Positions 1 through 6,819 of a stretch of 14,827 nt of DNA are shown here, piece after piece (position 1 is the stretch's first letter; each line of letters begins with the position of its first letter). The DNA comes from an uncultured Collinsella sp. Lineage in GTDB: Bacteria > Actinomycetota > Coriobacteriia > Coriobacteriales > Coriobacteriaceae. Location of the stretch: positions 1 through 14,827 of the forward strand of contig CABUZK010000045.1 in the NCBI GenBank assembly GCA_902496115.1, written 5' to 3'. The notes beneath the pieces are model-generated. The model was not told where the DNA came from and did not search any database. It saw only the letters and a program-made list of their open reading frames with translations. The position numbers were made by a program, and so were the translations under genes.

Positions 1-983
1 GGATACGAGCAGGCGGCCAGGATCTCTCCAGTCGTCGGGTCGGTCACCAGGGCCGACCCGTTTTTGGCCTTCGTCTTCTCGACCGCCTCGGCCAAGGCAT
101 CTTCCGCGGCGCGCTGAATGTTGACGTCGATCGTCGTCACGATATCCACGCCATCAATCGCGGCAACCTTTTTATAGGCACCGCCCGCGATGTAGCCGCC
201 ATCTCTTGCGCGCTCGCGCACAAGAGAGCCATTCGTTCCGGTCAGAAGCTCATCGTATTGTTTTTCGAGTCCAGTCAGGCCAGCGTTGTCCACGTTCACG
301 ACGCCCAGCACCTGAGAAGCCAGGTTTCCATACGGGTAAACCCGCTTCATCGCCTGCTCAAAGAGCACGCCGGGTAGATTCTTCTTTTCCAGGGCGGCAG
401 CGTCATCCTCGTCGACCTGGCGCTTGATATACACCCAGGAACCATCAGACAGTACCAGCTTGCGACAGGTCTTTTTATCGATACCGGTGGCCTTGACCAG
501 CGCCGAGACCGTCTTGTCGACGTCCTCGACAAGCTGAGGGTTCACGGCGACATTGCGGCATTCGACTGACGACGTCAGCACGTTGCCGTTGCGGTCGTAG
601 ATAGTGCCACGTTTGGCATAGAGCGTCTGTGAAAGCAGACGACGCGCGTCCGCGCGCTCGCGCAGCTTGTCAGCATTCACGATCTGGTATTCGGCAAGAC
701 GGAAGACGCCCGCGGCAAGGCCAACCCCGATACAGCCCATAACGACATCGCGGCGAGGCAGCGGCGTTCCCGTAACCCATTCAGACGACGACCCCTTGCG
801 CGCGCCCGTATTGCGCACCCGAGGTCCGCCCGAACCACGAAGACGCGACGCAGGGTCGTTGCCATAGGACGGCCCCGCGTTGTAAGATGGCCGACCCGTT
901 CCTTGATAACCAGAACGTCCCCGCGAGGAGGGACGTCCAGACCCGTGGTCCCCGTCGGAACCGCGGCGATAGTCATTTGTCAT
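1..983 (-). CDS. ftsI: FtsI/PBP2-type class B penicillin-binding protein, N-terminal part (cut by window edge)
   Basis: Class B penicillin-binding proteins cross-link septal peptidoglycan as transpeptidases, anchored in the membrane beside FtsW. The visible 327 codons begin with a basic, Gly/Ser/Arg-rich cytoplasmic tail (residues 1-75) and one membrane segment (about 79-97). The PBP dimerisation domain follows: YAKRGTIYDRNG near 122-133 and GLTGLEKQYDELLTGTNG near 235-252 are hallmark motifs of the family. The reading frame runs off the left edge just after DPTTGEILAACSY, which in this family lies shortly before the catalytic SxxK serine, so the active site is not visible. The ATG at 983 was chosen because it opens the only frame carrying these motifs; its ribosome site is weak. 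It starts 18 bp after the ftsL stop, consistent with an mraZ-rsmH-ftsL-ftsI operon. The long disordered N-terminal tail is typical of actinobacterial homologues. A SpoVD/PbpB-type name is possible, but position favours FtsI. Confidence 0.88.
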   Translation of the reverse strand, partial: MTNDYRRGSDGDHGSGRPSSRGRSGYQGTGRPSYNAGPSYGNDPASRLRGSGGPRVRNTGARKGSSSEWVTGTPLPRRDVVMGCIGVGLAAGVFRLAEYQIVNADKLRERADARRLLSQTLYAKRGTIYDRNGNVLTSSVECRNVAVNPQLVEDVDKTVSALVKATGIDKKTCRKLVLSDGSWVYIKRQVDEDDAAALEKKNLPGVLFEQAMKRVYPYGNLASQVLGVVNVDNAGLTGLEKQYDELLTGTNGSLVRERARDGGYIAGGAYKKVAAIDGVDIVTTIDVNIQRAAEDALAEAVEKTKAKNGSALVTDPTTGEILAACSY

Positions 984-1001
984 ACTCAGCTACCGTCTTA
1001 T

Positions 1002-1472
1002 TTACTGAGCGGCCGCAGTCGAGCTAGCGCCCGCGGCTGCATCCTGCGAAAAGTCAAGCGTAACGCTCTCGCTGGGCTCCACCATGCCATAGGCGCCCGC
1101 AAGATCGCGAATACGCGTGTCGGCACCATAGACCGAATGCATGACCTCAAGGTCAGAACTCTCGTCGGTCGCCTTCTCGAGCGTGTTGGTAAGCTCTGCG
1201 TTGCCGTTAAGCACCTGGGCCGTAACACCGGCAAGCGCCACGCGCGCGACACCGATCGTCATGAAGACAGCCGCAATGATGCAAACCGTTTTAAGAACGC
1301 TCATGAAAACCGGGCTTACCGCCTGGTTTGCCTGACGGCCCGCGCCCGTGTAGACATCAAAACGCGGCGTGCGTTGCTCACGAGGGGCAACGGGCGCCTG
1401 CGATGCCTCGCGGTAGGCGGGCATGGCGTTCATATCATAGGCGAGTGCTGCGTTTGAGGTGTTATAGCCCAT
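1002..1472 (-). CDS. ftsL: FtsL-like septum protein
   Basis: FtsL is a small bitopic divisome protein that pairs with FtsB/DivIC and activates FtsW-FtsI. This 156-residue product has the expected layout. A cytoplasmic N-terminus of about 55 residues is followed by one membrane helix (about 59-81, from VLKTVCIIAAVFMTIGVA). After it comes a short extracytoplasmic helix with possible heptads (about 85-120, VTAQVLNGNAELTNTLEKATDES) and an Ala/Ser-rich tail. FtsL sequences are poorly conserved, so the call rests on topology and on the position between rsmH and the penicillin-binding protein, where ftsL belongs. A GGGAGG ribosome site sits about 9 bases before the ATG at 1472. A 90-bp gap separates it from rsmH and 18 bp from the next gene, so co-transcription is likely. 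The alternative is a generic septum-formation initiator protein. Confidence 0.75.
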   Translation of the reverse strand: MGYNTSNAALAYDMNAMPAYREASQAPVAPREQRTPRFDVYTGAGRQANQAVSPVFMSVLKTVCIIAAVFMTIGVARVALAGVTAQVLNGNAELTNTLEKATDESSDLEVMHSVYGADTRIRDLAGAYGMVEPSESVTLDFSQDAAAGASSTAAAQ

Positions 1473-1562
1473 GATATGCCGCCTCCCATCCCGAGTACGT
1501 TGGTAGTGTGTTTAAGCTTCGTTTATGGTGCGAGCGGGAGGTCCAATTTCGCGCGGTCGCGC

Positions 1563-2528
1563 CTACAGGCGCTGCGCCACGCGGATTTTGGCTGATCTCG
1601 CCCGAGGGTTGCGCGCGACCTCATCGGGTTGGGCAACCAAGGGTTTGCGGGTGATGACCTTGAGTATCGGCACGTTGCCGCACACGCACACCGGAATCTC
1701 CGGCGGACACGTGCACCCCTGGCTCATCTCCTTAAAGTGGTTCTTTACGATACGGTCCTCGAGCGAGTGATACGAGATGACGCAGATGCGTCCGCCCGGG
1801 TTGAGCCACCTGGTGGCGGCGTCAAGCCCCCTCTCGAGCACATCGAGCTCGTGGTTGACCTCGATGCGAATGGCCTGGAAGCTCTTCTTGGCCGGGTGTC
1901 CACCATGCCGACGAGCGGCAGCCGGAATGCCAGCCTTGATGATCTCGACAAATTGACCGGTGGTTTCGATCGGTTCTTGCTCGCGACGGCGCACGATCTC
2001 GCGCGCAATCTGCGAGGCGAACTTCTCTTCGCCATAGACGCGTAGAATCCGGGCGAGGTCGTGTTCGTTATAGGTGTTGATGACCTCAGCTGCGTTTAGG
2101 GTGTTGTTACCCGGATCCATCCGCATGTCCAATGGGGCATCTTCGTTATACGAAAAGCCCCTGCCAGGGATATCGAGTTGCGGTGACGAAACGCCCAAGT
2201 CAAACAGGAAGCCATCGACCCCGGGCACCTCGGCCGAGCAAAGCAGCTCGTCCAAGTCGCCGAAGTTGCCCTTCAGCAGCTGGTGCGGGACGCCGGGAAC
2301 CTCGCGGTCCAGACGGGCGCCAGCGGCCTCGAGGGCCATGTCGTCCTGATCGACGCCGAGCAAAAGGCCCGTCTCCCCCACCTGCGCGGCCATCTTTACC
2401 GAATGACCGGCACCGCCAAGGGTGCAATCGCAGACAACGGAGCCGCTCTTGAGCTGCAGCGACTCAAGCACTTCGCCGAGCATGACAGGTTCATGCCGAT
2501 ATTCTTGTGTCAAGATCCCACGCTCCAT
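1563..2528 (-). CDS. rsmH: 16S rRNA (cytosine-1402-N4)-methyltransferase RsmH
   Basis: RsmH (MraW) uses S-adenosylmethionine to methylate N4 of C1402 in the decoding centre of 16S rRNA. The 321-residue product is of normal length and carries the family signatures in order: HEPVML near the N-terminus, the SAM-binding TLGGAGHS (36-43), GVDQDD (58-63), FLFDLGVSSPQLD, SYHSLEDRIVKNHF, and the C-terminal RNPRARSAKIRVAQR. It lies between mraZ (20-bp gap) and ftsL, the conserved order at the start of the dcw cluster. The start is uncertain. The ATG at 2528 has only a weak upstream AAGG, whereas an in-frame TTG five codons later (2513) has GGAG nine bases ahead and would give a start just before TQEYRHEPVML. 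Either choice leaves the catalytic domain intact. Confidence 0.96.
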   Translation of the reverse strand: MERGILTQEYRHEPVMLGEVLESLQLKSGSVVCDCTLGGAGHSVKMAAQVGETGLLLGVDQDDMALEAAGARLDREVPGVPHQLLKGNFGDLDELLCSAEVPGVDGFLFDLGVSSPQLDIPGRGFSYNEDAPLDMRMDPGNNTLNAAEVINTYNEHDLARILRVYGEEKFASQIAREIVRRREQEPIETTGQFVEIIKAGIPAAARRHGGHPAKKSFQAIRIEVNHELDVLERGLDAATRWLNPGGRICVISYHSLEDRIVKNHFKEMSQGCTCPPEIPVCVCGNVPILKVITRKPLVAQPDEVARNPRARSAKIRVAQRL

Positions 2529-2548
2529 CCGTTACTCGTGCCTTGCCC

Positions 2549-2983
2549 TTACGAGAAGAAGAGGTCAAGCAGAGCCTCGTCGTCATCGTCCTCATCGGCC
2601 GCGGCGCGGTCCCAAACCTCAAGGTGGTCGTAGTTGCCCACAACCGTGACCTCGCGGTCAAGGTTCGCCTGCTTGCGGAGAGACTCAGAAAGACCGATAC
2701 GACCGGCGCTGTCCACATCCATCGACGTGGTGCGCTTGTTGATCGCCCTCATGAGCTTCTGGTCGTTGATGTCACGCGGGTTAAAACCCTCGTGGCCCTC
2801 ACGACCCGCGAAGAGTCCTTCGACCCACTTATCGAAGGCCTCGGCAGAGAACACGTACAGAGCATCGACATCCAGGGCTTTGAACACGCGAACGTGCTCT
2901 CCAAGTTCCTCGCGAAGGGGTGCAGGCAGGGACAGACGACCTTTTGCATCGAGATTGCGCTCGTATGCACCAGTCATTCCCAT
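2549..2983 (-). CDS. mraZ: Transcriptional regulator MraZ
   Basis: MraZ is a ring-forming DNA-binding protein of the AbrB-like fold. In bacteria where it has been studied it regulates the dcw promoter by binding tandem TGGGN repeats just upstream of its own gene. This 144-residue protein has both diagnostic half-repeats: DAKGRLSLP (12-20) and DSAGRIGLSE (91-100). The C-terminus ends in an acidic run (DEDDDDEALLD) that is longer than in many homologues. A strong GGGGAGGG ribosome site lies 5-6 bases before the ATG at 2983; the ATG two codons later is an alternative. It is the first gene of the division operon and is followed by rsmH after 20 bp. The upstream G-rich tract, annotated separately, is a plausible autoregulatory site. 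Confidence 0.96.
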   Translation of the reverse strand: MGMTGAYERNLDAKGRLSLPAPLREELGEHVRVFKALDVDALYVFSAEAFDKWVEGLFAGREGHEGFNPRDINDQKLMRAINKRTTSMDVDSAGRIGLSESLRKQANLDREVTVVGNYDHLEVWDRAAADEDDDDEALLDLFFS

Positions 2984-3019
2984 GTGCGCCCTCCCCTCGG
3001 TTACTCAGATGGCACGTAC

Positions 3020-3036
3020 GCGGGGAACCACCCCGC
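3020..3036. repeat. Short inverted repeat A in the mraZ leader
   Basis: GCGGGG (3020-3025) and CCCCGC (3031-3036) flank a 5-base spacer AACCA. The core GGGGAACnnCCCC recurs 37 bp away at 3057-3073. It lies 37 bp upstream of the mraZ start, so it is either an operator or a small hairpin in the 5' leader of the dcw mRNA. Confidence 0.6.
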
Positions 3037-3056
3037 CTGTCGACGTCATTAATAAT

Positions 3057-3073
3057 ATGGGGAACTGCCCCAT
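3057..3073. repeat. Short inverted repeat B in the mraZ leader
   Basis: ATGGGG (3057-3062) and CCCCAT (3068-3073) flank the 5-base spacer AACTG, a perfect 6-bp dyad. It shares the core GGGGAACnnCCCC with repeat A and overlaps the first of the minus-strand TGGGG motifs, linking it physically to the candidate MraZ site. Confidence 0.6.
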
Positions 3074-3114
3074 TTTTCAACACCTTTCCCCACCCCTTCC
3101 CCCACCCTACCCCA
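3068..3114 (-). promoter_or_regulatory. Candidate MraZ-binding repeats (TGGG motifs)
   Basis: On the minus strand this tract is almost pure G with interspersed T and A. TGGG motifs begin at plus-strand positions 3114, 3104, 3092 and 3072, giving spacings of 10, 12 and 20 bp, close to multiples of a helical turn. MraZ is known to bind tandem TGGGN boxes with about 10-bp periodicity upstream of mraZ in several bacteria. The match is therefore meaningful, but G-rich sequence makes chance TGGG common. The tract lies about 85-130 bp upstream of the mraZ start. Confidence 0.5.
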
Positions 3115-3162
3115 CCACTCCACCCCCTAACTATTGGGCGCCACCCCCGAGCATATGTTCGA

Positions 3163-3182
3163 AAACACAATATGTTGTGTTT
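3163..3182. promoter_or_regulatory. 20-bp perfect palindrome upstream of mraZ
   Basis: AAACACAA (3163-3170), spacer TATG, TTGTGTTT (3175-3182). It is AT-rich, lies between the terminator hairpin and the G-rich tract, and has the size and symmetry of a dimeric repressor operator. No matching regulator can be assigned. Confidence 0.45.
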
Positions 3183-3187
3183 AACGC

Positions 3188-3221
3188 AAAGGCGGGATGC
3201 CACCTGTAGCACCCCGCCTTT
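3188..3221 (-). terminator. Hairpin, probable bidirectional terminator
   Basis: Stem AAAGGCGGG/CCCGCCTTT (3188-3196 with 3213-3221), one A-C mismatch, then TGC/GCA, with the 8-base loop CACCTGTA. The A/T ends give only three U's in either direction. It would separate the pyrG-xerD unit from the division operon. Confidence 0.5.
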
Positions 3222-3349
3222 CAACCTCAACCTTCAAGTTGACCTTGAGGCGATTTTTACGTCCCTTTACATCCCGTTCACATCGCCCCCAAACTCTCCC
3301 ACGCGCGGCATGTGCACCCCGCCGCGCCATTGGCCGGTGGCGCAAAATG

Positions 3350-3411
3350 GGACGGACCCCCGATTGCCAAAACGTGCGCAACAGCACGTTCCAGCAATCG
3401 GGGGTCCGTCC
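3350..3411 (-). terminator. Long hairpin downstream of xerD, REP-like
   Basis: An 18-bp perfect stem pairs 3350-3367 (GGACGGACCCCCGATTGC) with 3394-3411. After a 3-by-3 internal loop, a second 7-bp perfect stem (AACGTGC/GCACGTT, 3371-3377 with 3384-3390) closes a 6-base loop. It begins 33 bp after the xerD stop. On the minus strand the stem is followed by CATTTT, so it could terminate or protect the 3' end of the pyrG-xerD mRNA. The stem length and the GGGACGGACCCCC end are more like a REP-type palindrome than an ordinary terminator. Confidence 0.6.
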
Positions 3412-3444
3412 TCGGATAGCATGTAATCGCAGCTCAGCAGCGTA

Positions 3445-4386
3445 TTAGCGATGTGCCAGCGGGTGGGCCGCCAGGTAAACCTCAGTCAGCTGCGTACGAT
3501 CGACATGCGTGTAGACCTGCGTCGTCGATATATCGGCGTGTCCCAAGATCTCCTGCAGCACGCGAAGGTCCGCGCCGCCCGCGAGCATATGGGTGGCAAA
3601 GGAATGGCGCAACGTGTGCGGATGGAGTCCCACCAACCCCACCTGGCGTCCGTAGCGCTCGCATATGACGTGAACACCCTGACGCGACAGACGCCCGCCG
3701 TTCTTGTTTAAAAAGACCGCCGGCGTCTCTGTCCCACGAGCATGAGCCGCCAGAAGTCGGCGCCCATCACATATATAGTGCGTCAGGGCACGCGCCGCGC
3801 TTCCCACCAAAGGGACCAGACGCTCCTTGGAGCCCTTGCCGCGAACCAGCACAAAGCCGTCATCGGCATGGATATCACTCACATCGAGCCCCACCAGCTC
3901 GCTCACGCGCAGGCCGCACCCATACAGCACTTCCAAGATAGCGCGATCGCGCAGACCCATCTCACCATCCGGAAAATCCTGGTCGAGCAATGCCGAAACA
4001 TCCTCCACCGAAAGGCACTCCGGCAGGCGCTCGGCCTTTTTTGGCAAACGCAACGCCGCCGTAGGATTTTGGGTCACGGCCCCATCGCGCACCAAAAAGG
4101 CATGCAGGCCTTTGACGGCAGCGAGCGCGCGCTCCACCGAGGCATCGGAATAGCCCCCATCGCGCCGATCGGCGATAAAGTCCTCAATGACCCGCCGACT
4201 CACGTCCTCAAAGGACGCAATGCCCGTCCGCTCCAGATAGGCACAGTAGGTCGTCAGGTCTCGGCGATAGGCGGCAATCGTGTTACGCGCCAAGCCCCGC
4301 TCGACTGCAAGGTAATCAAGAAACTCCCCCGCCGCCACAGCGAGCGGCGAAGGAGCTTCTCCGATATGTTCCCGGTTCGCCGGCAA
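3445..4386 (-). CDS. xerD: Tyrosine recombinase XerD
   Basis: XerC/XerD recombinases resolve chromosome dimers at dif during division. The product (313 residues from the TTG at 4386) has the SAM-like N-terminal core-binding domain (AVERGLARNTIAAYRRDL) and the complete catalytic set: R160 in GCGLRVSEL, K184 in GKGSKER, H257 and R260 in HPHTLRHSFA, H283 in LGHAD and nucleophile Y292 in TTQVYTHV. Spacing between these residues matches E. coli XerD almost exactly with an offset of 12-13. That offset, and the usual family length near 298, hint that the true start may be the in-frame GTG at 4338. Neither start has a well-placed ribosome site, although the TTG lies 2 bp past the pyrG stop and could be translationally coupled. 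XerD is preferred to XerC by overall resemblance; a single-Xer organism is possible. Confidence 0.93.
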   Translation of the reverse strand: MPANREHIGEAPSPLAVAAGEFLDYLAVERGLARNTIAAYRRDLTTYCAYLERTGIASFEDVSRRVIEDFIADRRDGGYSDASVERALAAVKGLHAFLVRDGAVTQNPTAALRLPKKAERLPECLSVEDVSALLDQDFPDGEMGLRDRAILEVLYGCGLRVSELVGLDVSDIHADDGFVLVRGKGSKERLVPLVGSAARALTHYICDGRRLLAAHARGTETPAVFLNKNGGRLSRQGVHVICERYGRQVGLVGLHPHTLRHSFATHMLAGGADLRVLQEILGHADISTTQVYTHVDRTQLTEVYLAAHPLAHR

Positions 4387-4388
4387 CC

Positions 4389-6050
4389 TTAGTCCGTCGA
4401 ACGATTCATGGGCGTCACCTGCAGGCGATCGACGCCCTCATGCTGGCCAATCGAGGCACGCACGAACTCTCGGAATAGCGGCTGAGGATTGGTGGGGCGG
4501 CTCTTAAACTCGGGGTGAGCCTGGGTGGCCACGAACCACGGGTGCACATCGCGCGGCAGCTCGACCATCTCGACCAGACGCTCATCAGGCGAAAGACCCG
4601 AGATGACAAGACCGGCGTCCTCGAGCTGATCGCGGAAGGCATTGTTGAACTCAAAACGGTGACGGTGGCGCTCGTAGACAAGCTCCTCGCCATACGCCTC
4701 ACGCGCGAGGGTATCGGCAGCGAGCTTGCACGGATAGGCGCCCAGGCGCATGGTGCCGCCCTTCTCGGTCACGTCCTCCTGCGAGCTCATCAGGTCGATT
4801 ACGCTAAACGGACCGTCCGGATCAAACTCGGAGGAGCTGGCACCGGCAAGGCCGACAACGTTGCGGGCGAACTCGCACACGGCAACCTGCATACCCAGGC
4901 AAATGCCCAGATACGGAATCTTGTGCTCGCGAGCAAACTCGGCAGCAAGGATCTTGCCCTCCAGGGCGCGCTTGCCAAAGCCGCCGGGAACCAGGATGCC
5001 CGATGCGTCGCCCAGAACCTCATTGACGTTTTCGGCATCGAGGCTCTCACCATCGACCAGCTGCACATCTACGTGACGATCGTAGAAAACGCCCGCGTGA
5101 TGCAGGGCCTCGATAACCGACAGATATGCATCGGGAAGCTGGGTGTACTTTCCCACGACGGCAACCTTAACCTTATCGGCGTGATGGTTGGCATGGTTTT
5201 GCTTGCGCAGGAACTCATTCCATGCGCTCATATCGCGCTCGCGCGGATCGAGGCCAAGGCGCTCGCAAATGCGCAGGTCAAAGTCCTGCTCCGCGAGCAG
5301 CTGCGGCACGTCGTAAATGCTCGCGCAATCCTCGTTGGTAAAGACACAGTCGGTGTCGACGTCGCAGAAACTCGCGATCTTGCCGCGGATAGCGTCATCA
5401 ATATGGTGATCGGAGCGCAGCACAATGATGTCCGGCTGGATACCAAAGCTGCGCAGCTCCTTGACGGAGTGCTGCGTGGGCTTGGTCTTAACCTCGTGGG
5501 CGGCGGCGATATAGGGAACGAGCGATACGTGGATGTAGCAGACGTTCTCGGGACCGGCCTCCTTGCGGTACTGGCGGATAGCCTCCACGAACGGCTGCGA
5601 CTCGATGTCGCCGATCGTGCCACCCAGCTCGGTAATGACAACGTCGGAGCCAGTCTGCTCCTCAATGCGGCGGAATTTGTCCTTGATAGCATTGGTGACA
5701 TGCGGGATCACCTGGACGGTACCGCCCAAAAAGTCACCGCGACGCTCGCGGGCAATCAGGCTCTTGTAAATGGCGCCCGTCGTAAAGTTAGAATCGCGGG
5801 TCAGGTTCTCGTCAATAAAACGCTCGTAGTGGCCCAGGTCCAGATCGGACTCGTAGCCGTCCTCGGTCACAAAGACCTCACCGTGCTGGAACGGGCTCAT
5901 GGTACCGGGGTCGACGTTCAGATACGGGTCGGCCTTCTGCATCGTCACCTTGTAGCCGCGCGACTTGAGCAAACGGCCCAGCGATGCCGCGGTAATGCCC
6001 TTGCCCAAAGACGAAACCACGCCGCCGGTCACAAACACATGCTTAGTCAT
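4389..6050 (-). CDS. pyrG: CTP synthase
   Basis: CTP synthase aminates UTP to CTP with glutamine and ATP, the last step of pyrimidine nucleotide synthesis. The 553-residue product is full length. The N-terminal amidoligase domain shows FVTGGVVSSLGKGITAAS (P-loop), QKADPYLNVDPGTMSPFQHGEVFVT in the active site, and ELGGTIGDIES. The C-terminal class I glutamine amidotransferase has the oxyanion loop GILVPGGFGKR, nucleophile C384 in LGICLGMQ, and the H512/E514 pair in AHPEFKSRP. The ATG at 6050 has AGG about 11 bases upstream. xerD follows after 2 bp. A hairpin-containing leader and a -10-like TACAAT lie upstream. The leader does not show an obvious GGGC transcription start of the kind used for CTP-dependent reiterative initiation in Firmicutes pyrG. 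Confidence 0.99.
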   Translation of the reverse strand: MTKHVFVTGGVVSSLGKGITAASLGRLLKSRGYKVTMQKADPYLNVDPGTMSPFQHGEVFVTEDGYESDLDLGHYERFIDENLTRDSNFTTGAIYKSLIARERRGDFLGGTVQVIPHVTNAIKDKFRRIEEQTGSDVVITELGGTIGDIESQPFVEAIRQYRKEAGPENVCYIHVSLVPYIAAAHEVKTKPTQHSVKELRSFGIQPDIIVLRSDHHIDDAIRGKIASFCDVDTDCVFTNEDCASIYDVPQLLAEQDFDLRICERLGLDPRERDMSAWNEFLRKQNHANHHADKVKVAVVGKYTQLPDAYLSVIEALHHAGVFYDRHVDVQLVDGESLDAENVNEVLGDASGILVPGGFGKRALEGKILAAEFAREHKIPYLGICLGMQVAVCEFARNVVGLAGASSSEFDPDGPFSVIDLMSSQEDVTEKGGTMRLGAYPCKLAADTLAREAYGEELVYERHRHRFEFNNAFRDQLEDAGLVISGLSPDERLVEMVELPRDVHPWFVATQAHPEFKSRPTNPQPLFREFVRASIGQHEGVDRLQVTPMNRSTD

Positions 6051-6068
6051 ATTGAATTACCTGCGCTT

Positions 6069-6111
6069 CCCGTAGAAGTTGTCCATACACATCTTACGGG
6101 TCTTCATTGTA
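6069..6111 (-). promoter_or_regulatory. Candidate pyrG promoter element and leader hairpin
   Basis: On the minus strand a -10-like TACAAT occupies 6111-6106. Just downstream, CCCGTA and TACGGG (6100-6095 with 6074-6069) form a 6-bp stem around a 20-base loop near the expected 5' end of the mRNA. No good -35 was found, so the promoter call is weak. Confidence 0.35.
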
Positions 6112-6170
6112 ATACTCGAGAAAGAAGCAGTTCGCCATTTTTCACCAAAGTGCTTGCATTTCTCCATCTC

Positions 6171-6203
6171 GAAACAAAACGCCGCCCGGGACCCGAGCGG
6201 CGT
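6171..6203 (-). terminator. Rho-independent terminator after the winged-helix gene
   Basis: Minus-strand stem ACGCCGC/GCGGCGT (6203-6197 with 6185-6179), with an inner CGG/CCG pair after one mismatch, followed by TTTTGTTT. It starts 24 bp after the stop of the regulator gene at 6228 and separates it from pyrG. Confidence 0.8.
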
Positions 6204-6227
6204 AGCAACAACTTAGGCGGCAGATCG

Positions 6228-6563
6228 CTACCGATCGGCAAGCTCGTCCCTGAGCATATCCCGAACGAGCATACCCGCGCGGATGCCTTTCAGATACCAC
6301 CCGCCACGCTCGGTAAGGCAAATACCATTTGCAAGCTGGCCGCCATCCTCGCTATAACGCGAAACGACCTCGATCAAACCGTCAGAATCCAAGCGCTCAA
6401 TTGCGGCGCGGGCTCGATACGGAGACACCCCAACGTGCTCCGCAAGCGTTTTGCGCGAGAAGCCATATGTCCCGCCACTTTCGGATTGCTGGGCAATCTC
6501 CATCAACACCAGCACTTCGACACGCTTCATATCGTTGACACTCGCACGACCCTTGCCCGCCAT
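6228..6563 (-). CDS. Small winged-helix DNA-binding protein
   Basis: The 111-residue product has a helix-turn-helix of MarR/GntR-like pattern at 36-65: FSRKTLAEHVGVSPYRARAAIERLDSDGLI falls on helix 2, turn, recognition helix and wing entry. A wing follows (EVVSRYSEDGGQ to CLTERG, about 65-86), then a C-terminal helix rich in charge. It most likely acts as a dimeric cytoplasmic transcription regulator, but no ligand domain is present and the target is unknown. The ATG at 6563 was chosen because AGGAGG stands six bases upstream. The frame is open to a GTG at 6617, which would add 18 residues but has a poorly spaced ribosome site. It has its own terminator and a -10-like element upstream, so it is probably monocistronic. 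It lies between pyrG and the DUF1846 gene with no clear functional link to either. Confidence 0.75.
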   Translation of the reverse strand: MAGKGRASVNDMKRVEVLVLMEIAQQSESGGTYGFSRKTLAEHVGVSPYRARAAIERLDSDGLIEVVSRYSEDGGQLANGICLTERGGWYLKGIRAGMLVRDMLRDELADR

Positions 6564-6680
6564 GGCAGCCTCCTCTAACCGAGCACGAGCATCCAGCGCG
6601 CCGTGCACGACCGACACACCTCACGATGGCAGGTAATATCCATCATGCGGCATCCCGCTAAGGATGAAACAGTTACGATT

Positions 6681-6686
6681 ATTGTA
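6681..6686 (-). promoter_or_regulatory. Possible -10 element of the winged-helix gene
   Basis: TACAAT on the minus strand, within the AT-rich run TATACAATAAT, about 120 bp upstream of the chosen ATG. No acceptable -35 hexamer was seen at 16-18 bp. Confidence 0.3.
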
Positions 6687-6752
6687 TACCGCCCAAATTG
6701 TTTTTAGGCAGGTAAACGGCTATTTTTCGCCGAAATAGACGCTTTATTGATC

Positions 6753-6785
6753 AAAAAGCCGTACCGGGCGCTAACCCGATACGGC
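6753..6785 (-). terminator. Rho-independent terminator after the DUF1846 gene
   Basis: Minus-strand stem GCCGTA/TACGGC, one mismatch, then CGGG/CCCG around a 6-base loop (6785-6758), followed directly by TTTTTGATC. It lies 34 bp after the stop at 6820. Confidence 0.85.
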
Positions 6786-6819
6786 CAAAAGGCGATGCAA
6801 TTACCGCGGTACTTCAAAC

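Larger units (their letters stand above)
2984..3444. other. xerD-mraZ intergenic region (461 bp), non-coding and rich in dyads
   Basis: No credible gene is present on either strand. The region holds, from xerD towards mraZ, a long REP-like hairpin (3350-3411), a second terminator-like hairpin (3188-3221), a 20-bp palindrome (3163-3182), a G-rich tract with periodic TGGG motifs (3068-3114 on the minus strand), and two short look-alike palindromes in the mraZ leader (3020-3036, 3057-3073). CCTCAA at 3225-3230 and TTGAGG at 3245-3250 form a further weak inverted pair. The dcw promoter must lie here, most likely downstream of the hairpin at 3188, but no convincing -35/-10 pair was found. Confidence 0.8.

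Noticed and set aside
3225..3250. MerR/SoxR-like operator CCTCAA ... TTGAGG
   Set aside because: Only the outer 6 bp pair; the 14 bp between are mostly asymmetric, and there is no MerR-family gene or suitably spaced promoter nearby.
4515..6578. Plus-strand open frame of 687 codons opposite pyrG
   Set aside because: Antisense to CTP synthase and the winged-helix gene; no recognisable motif and no ribosome site.
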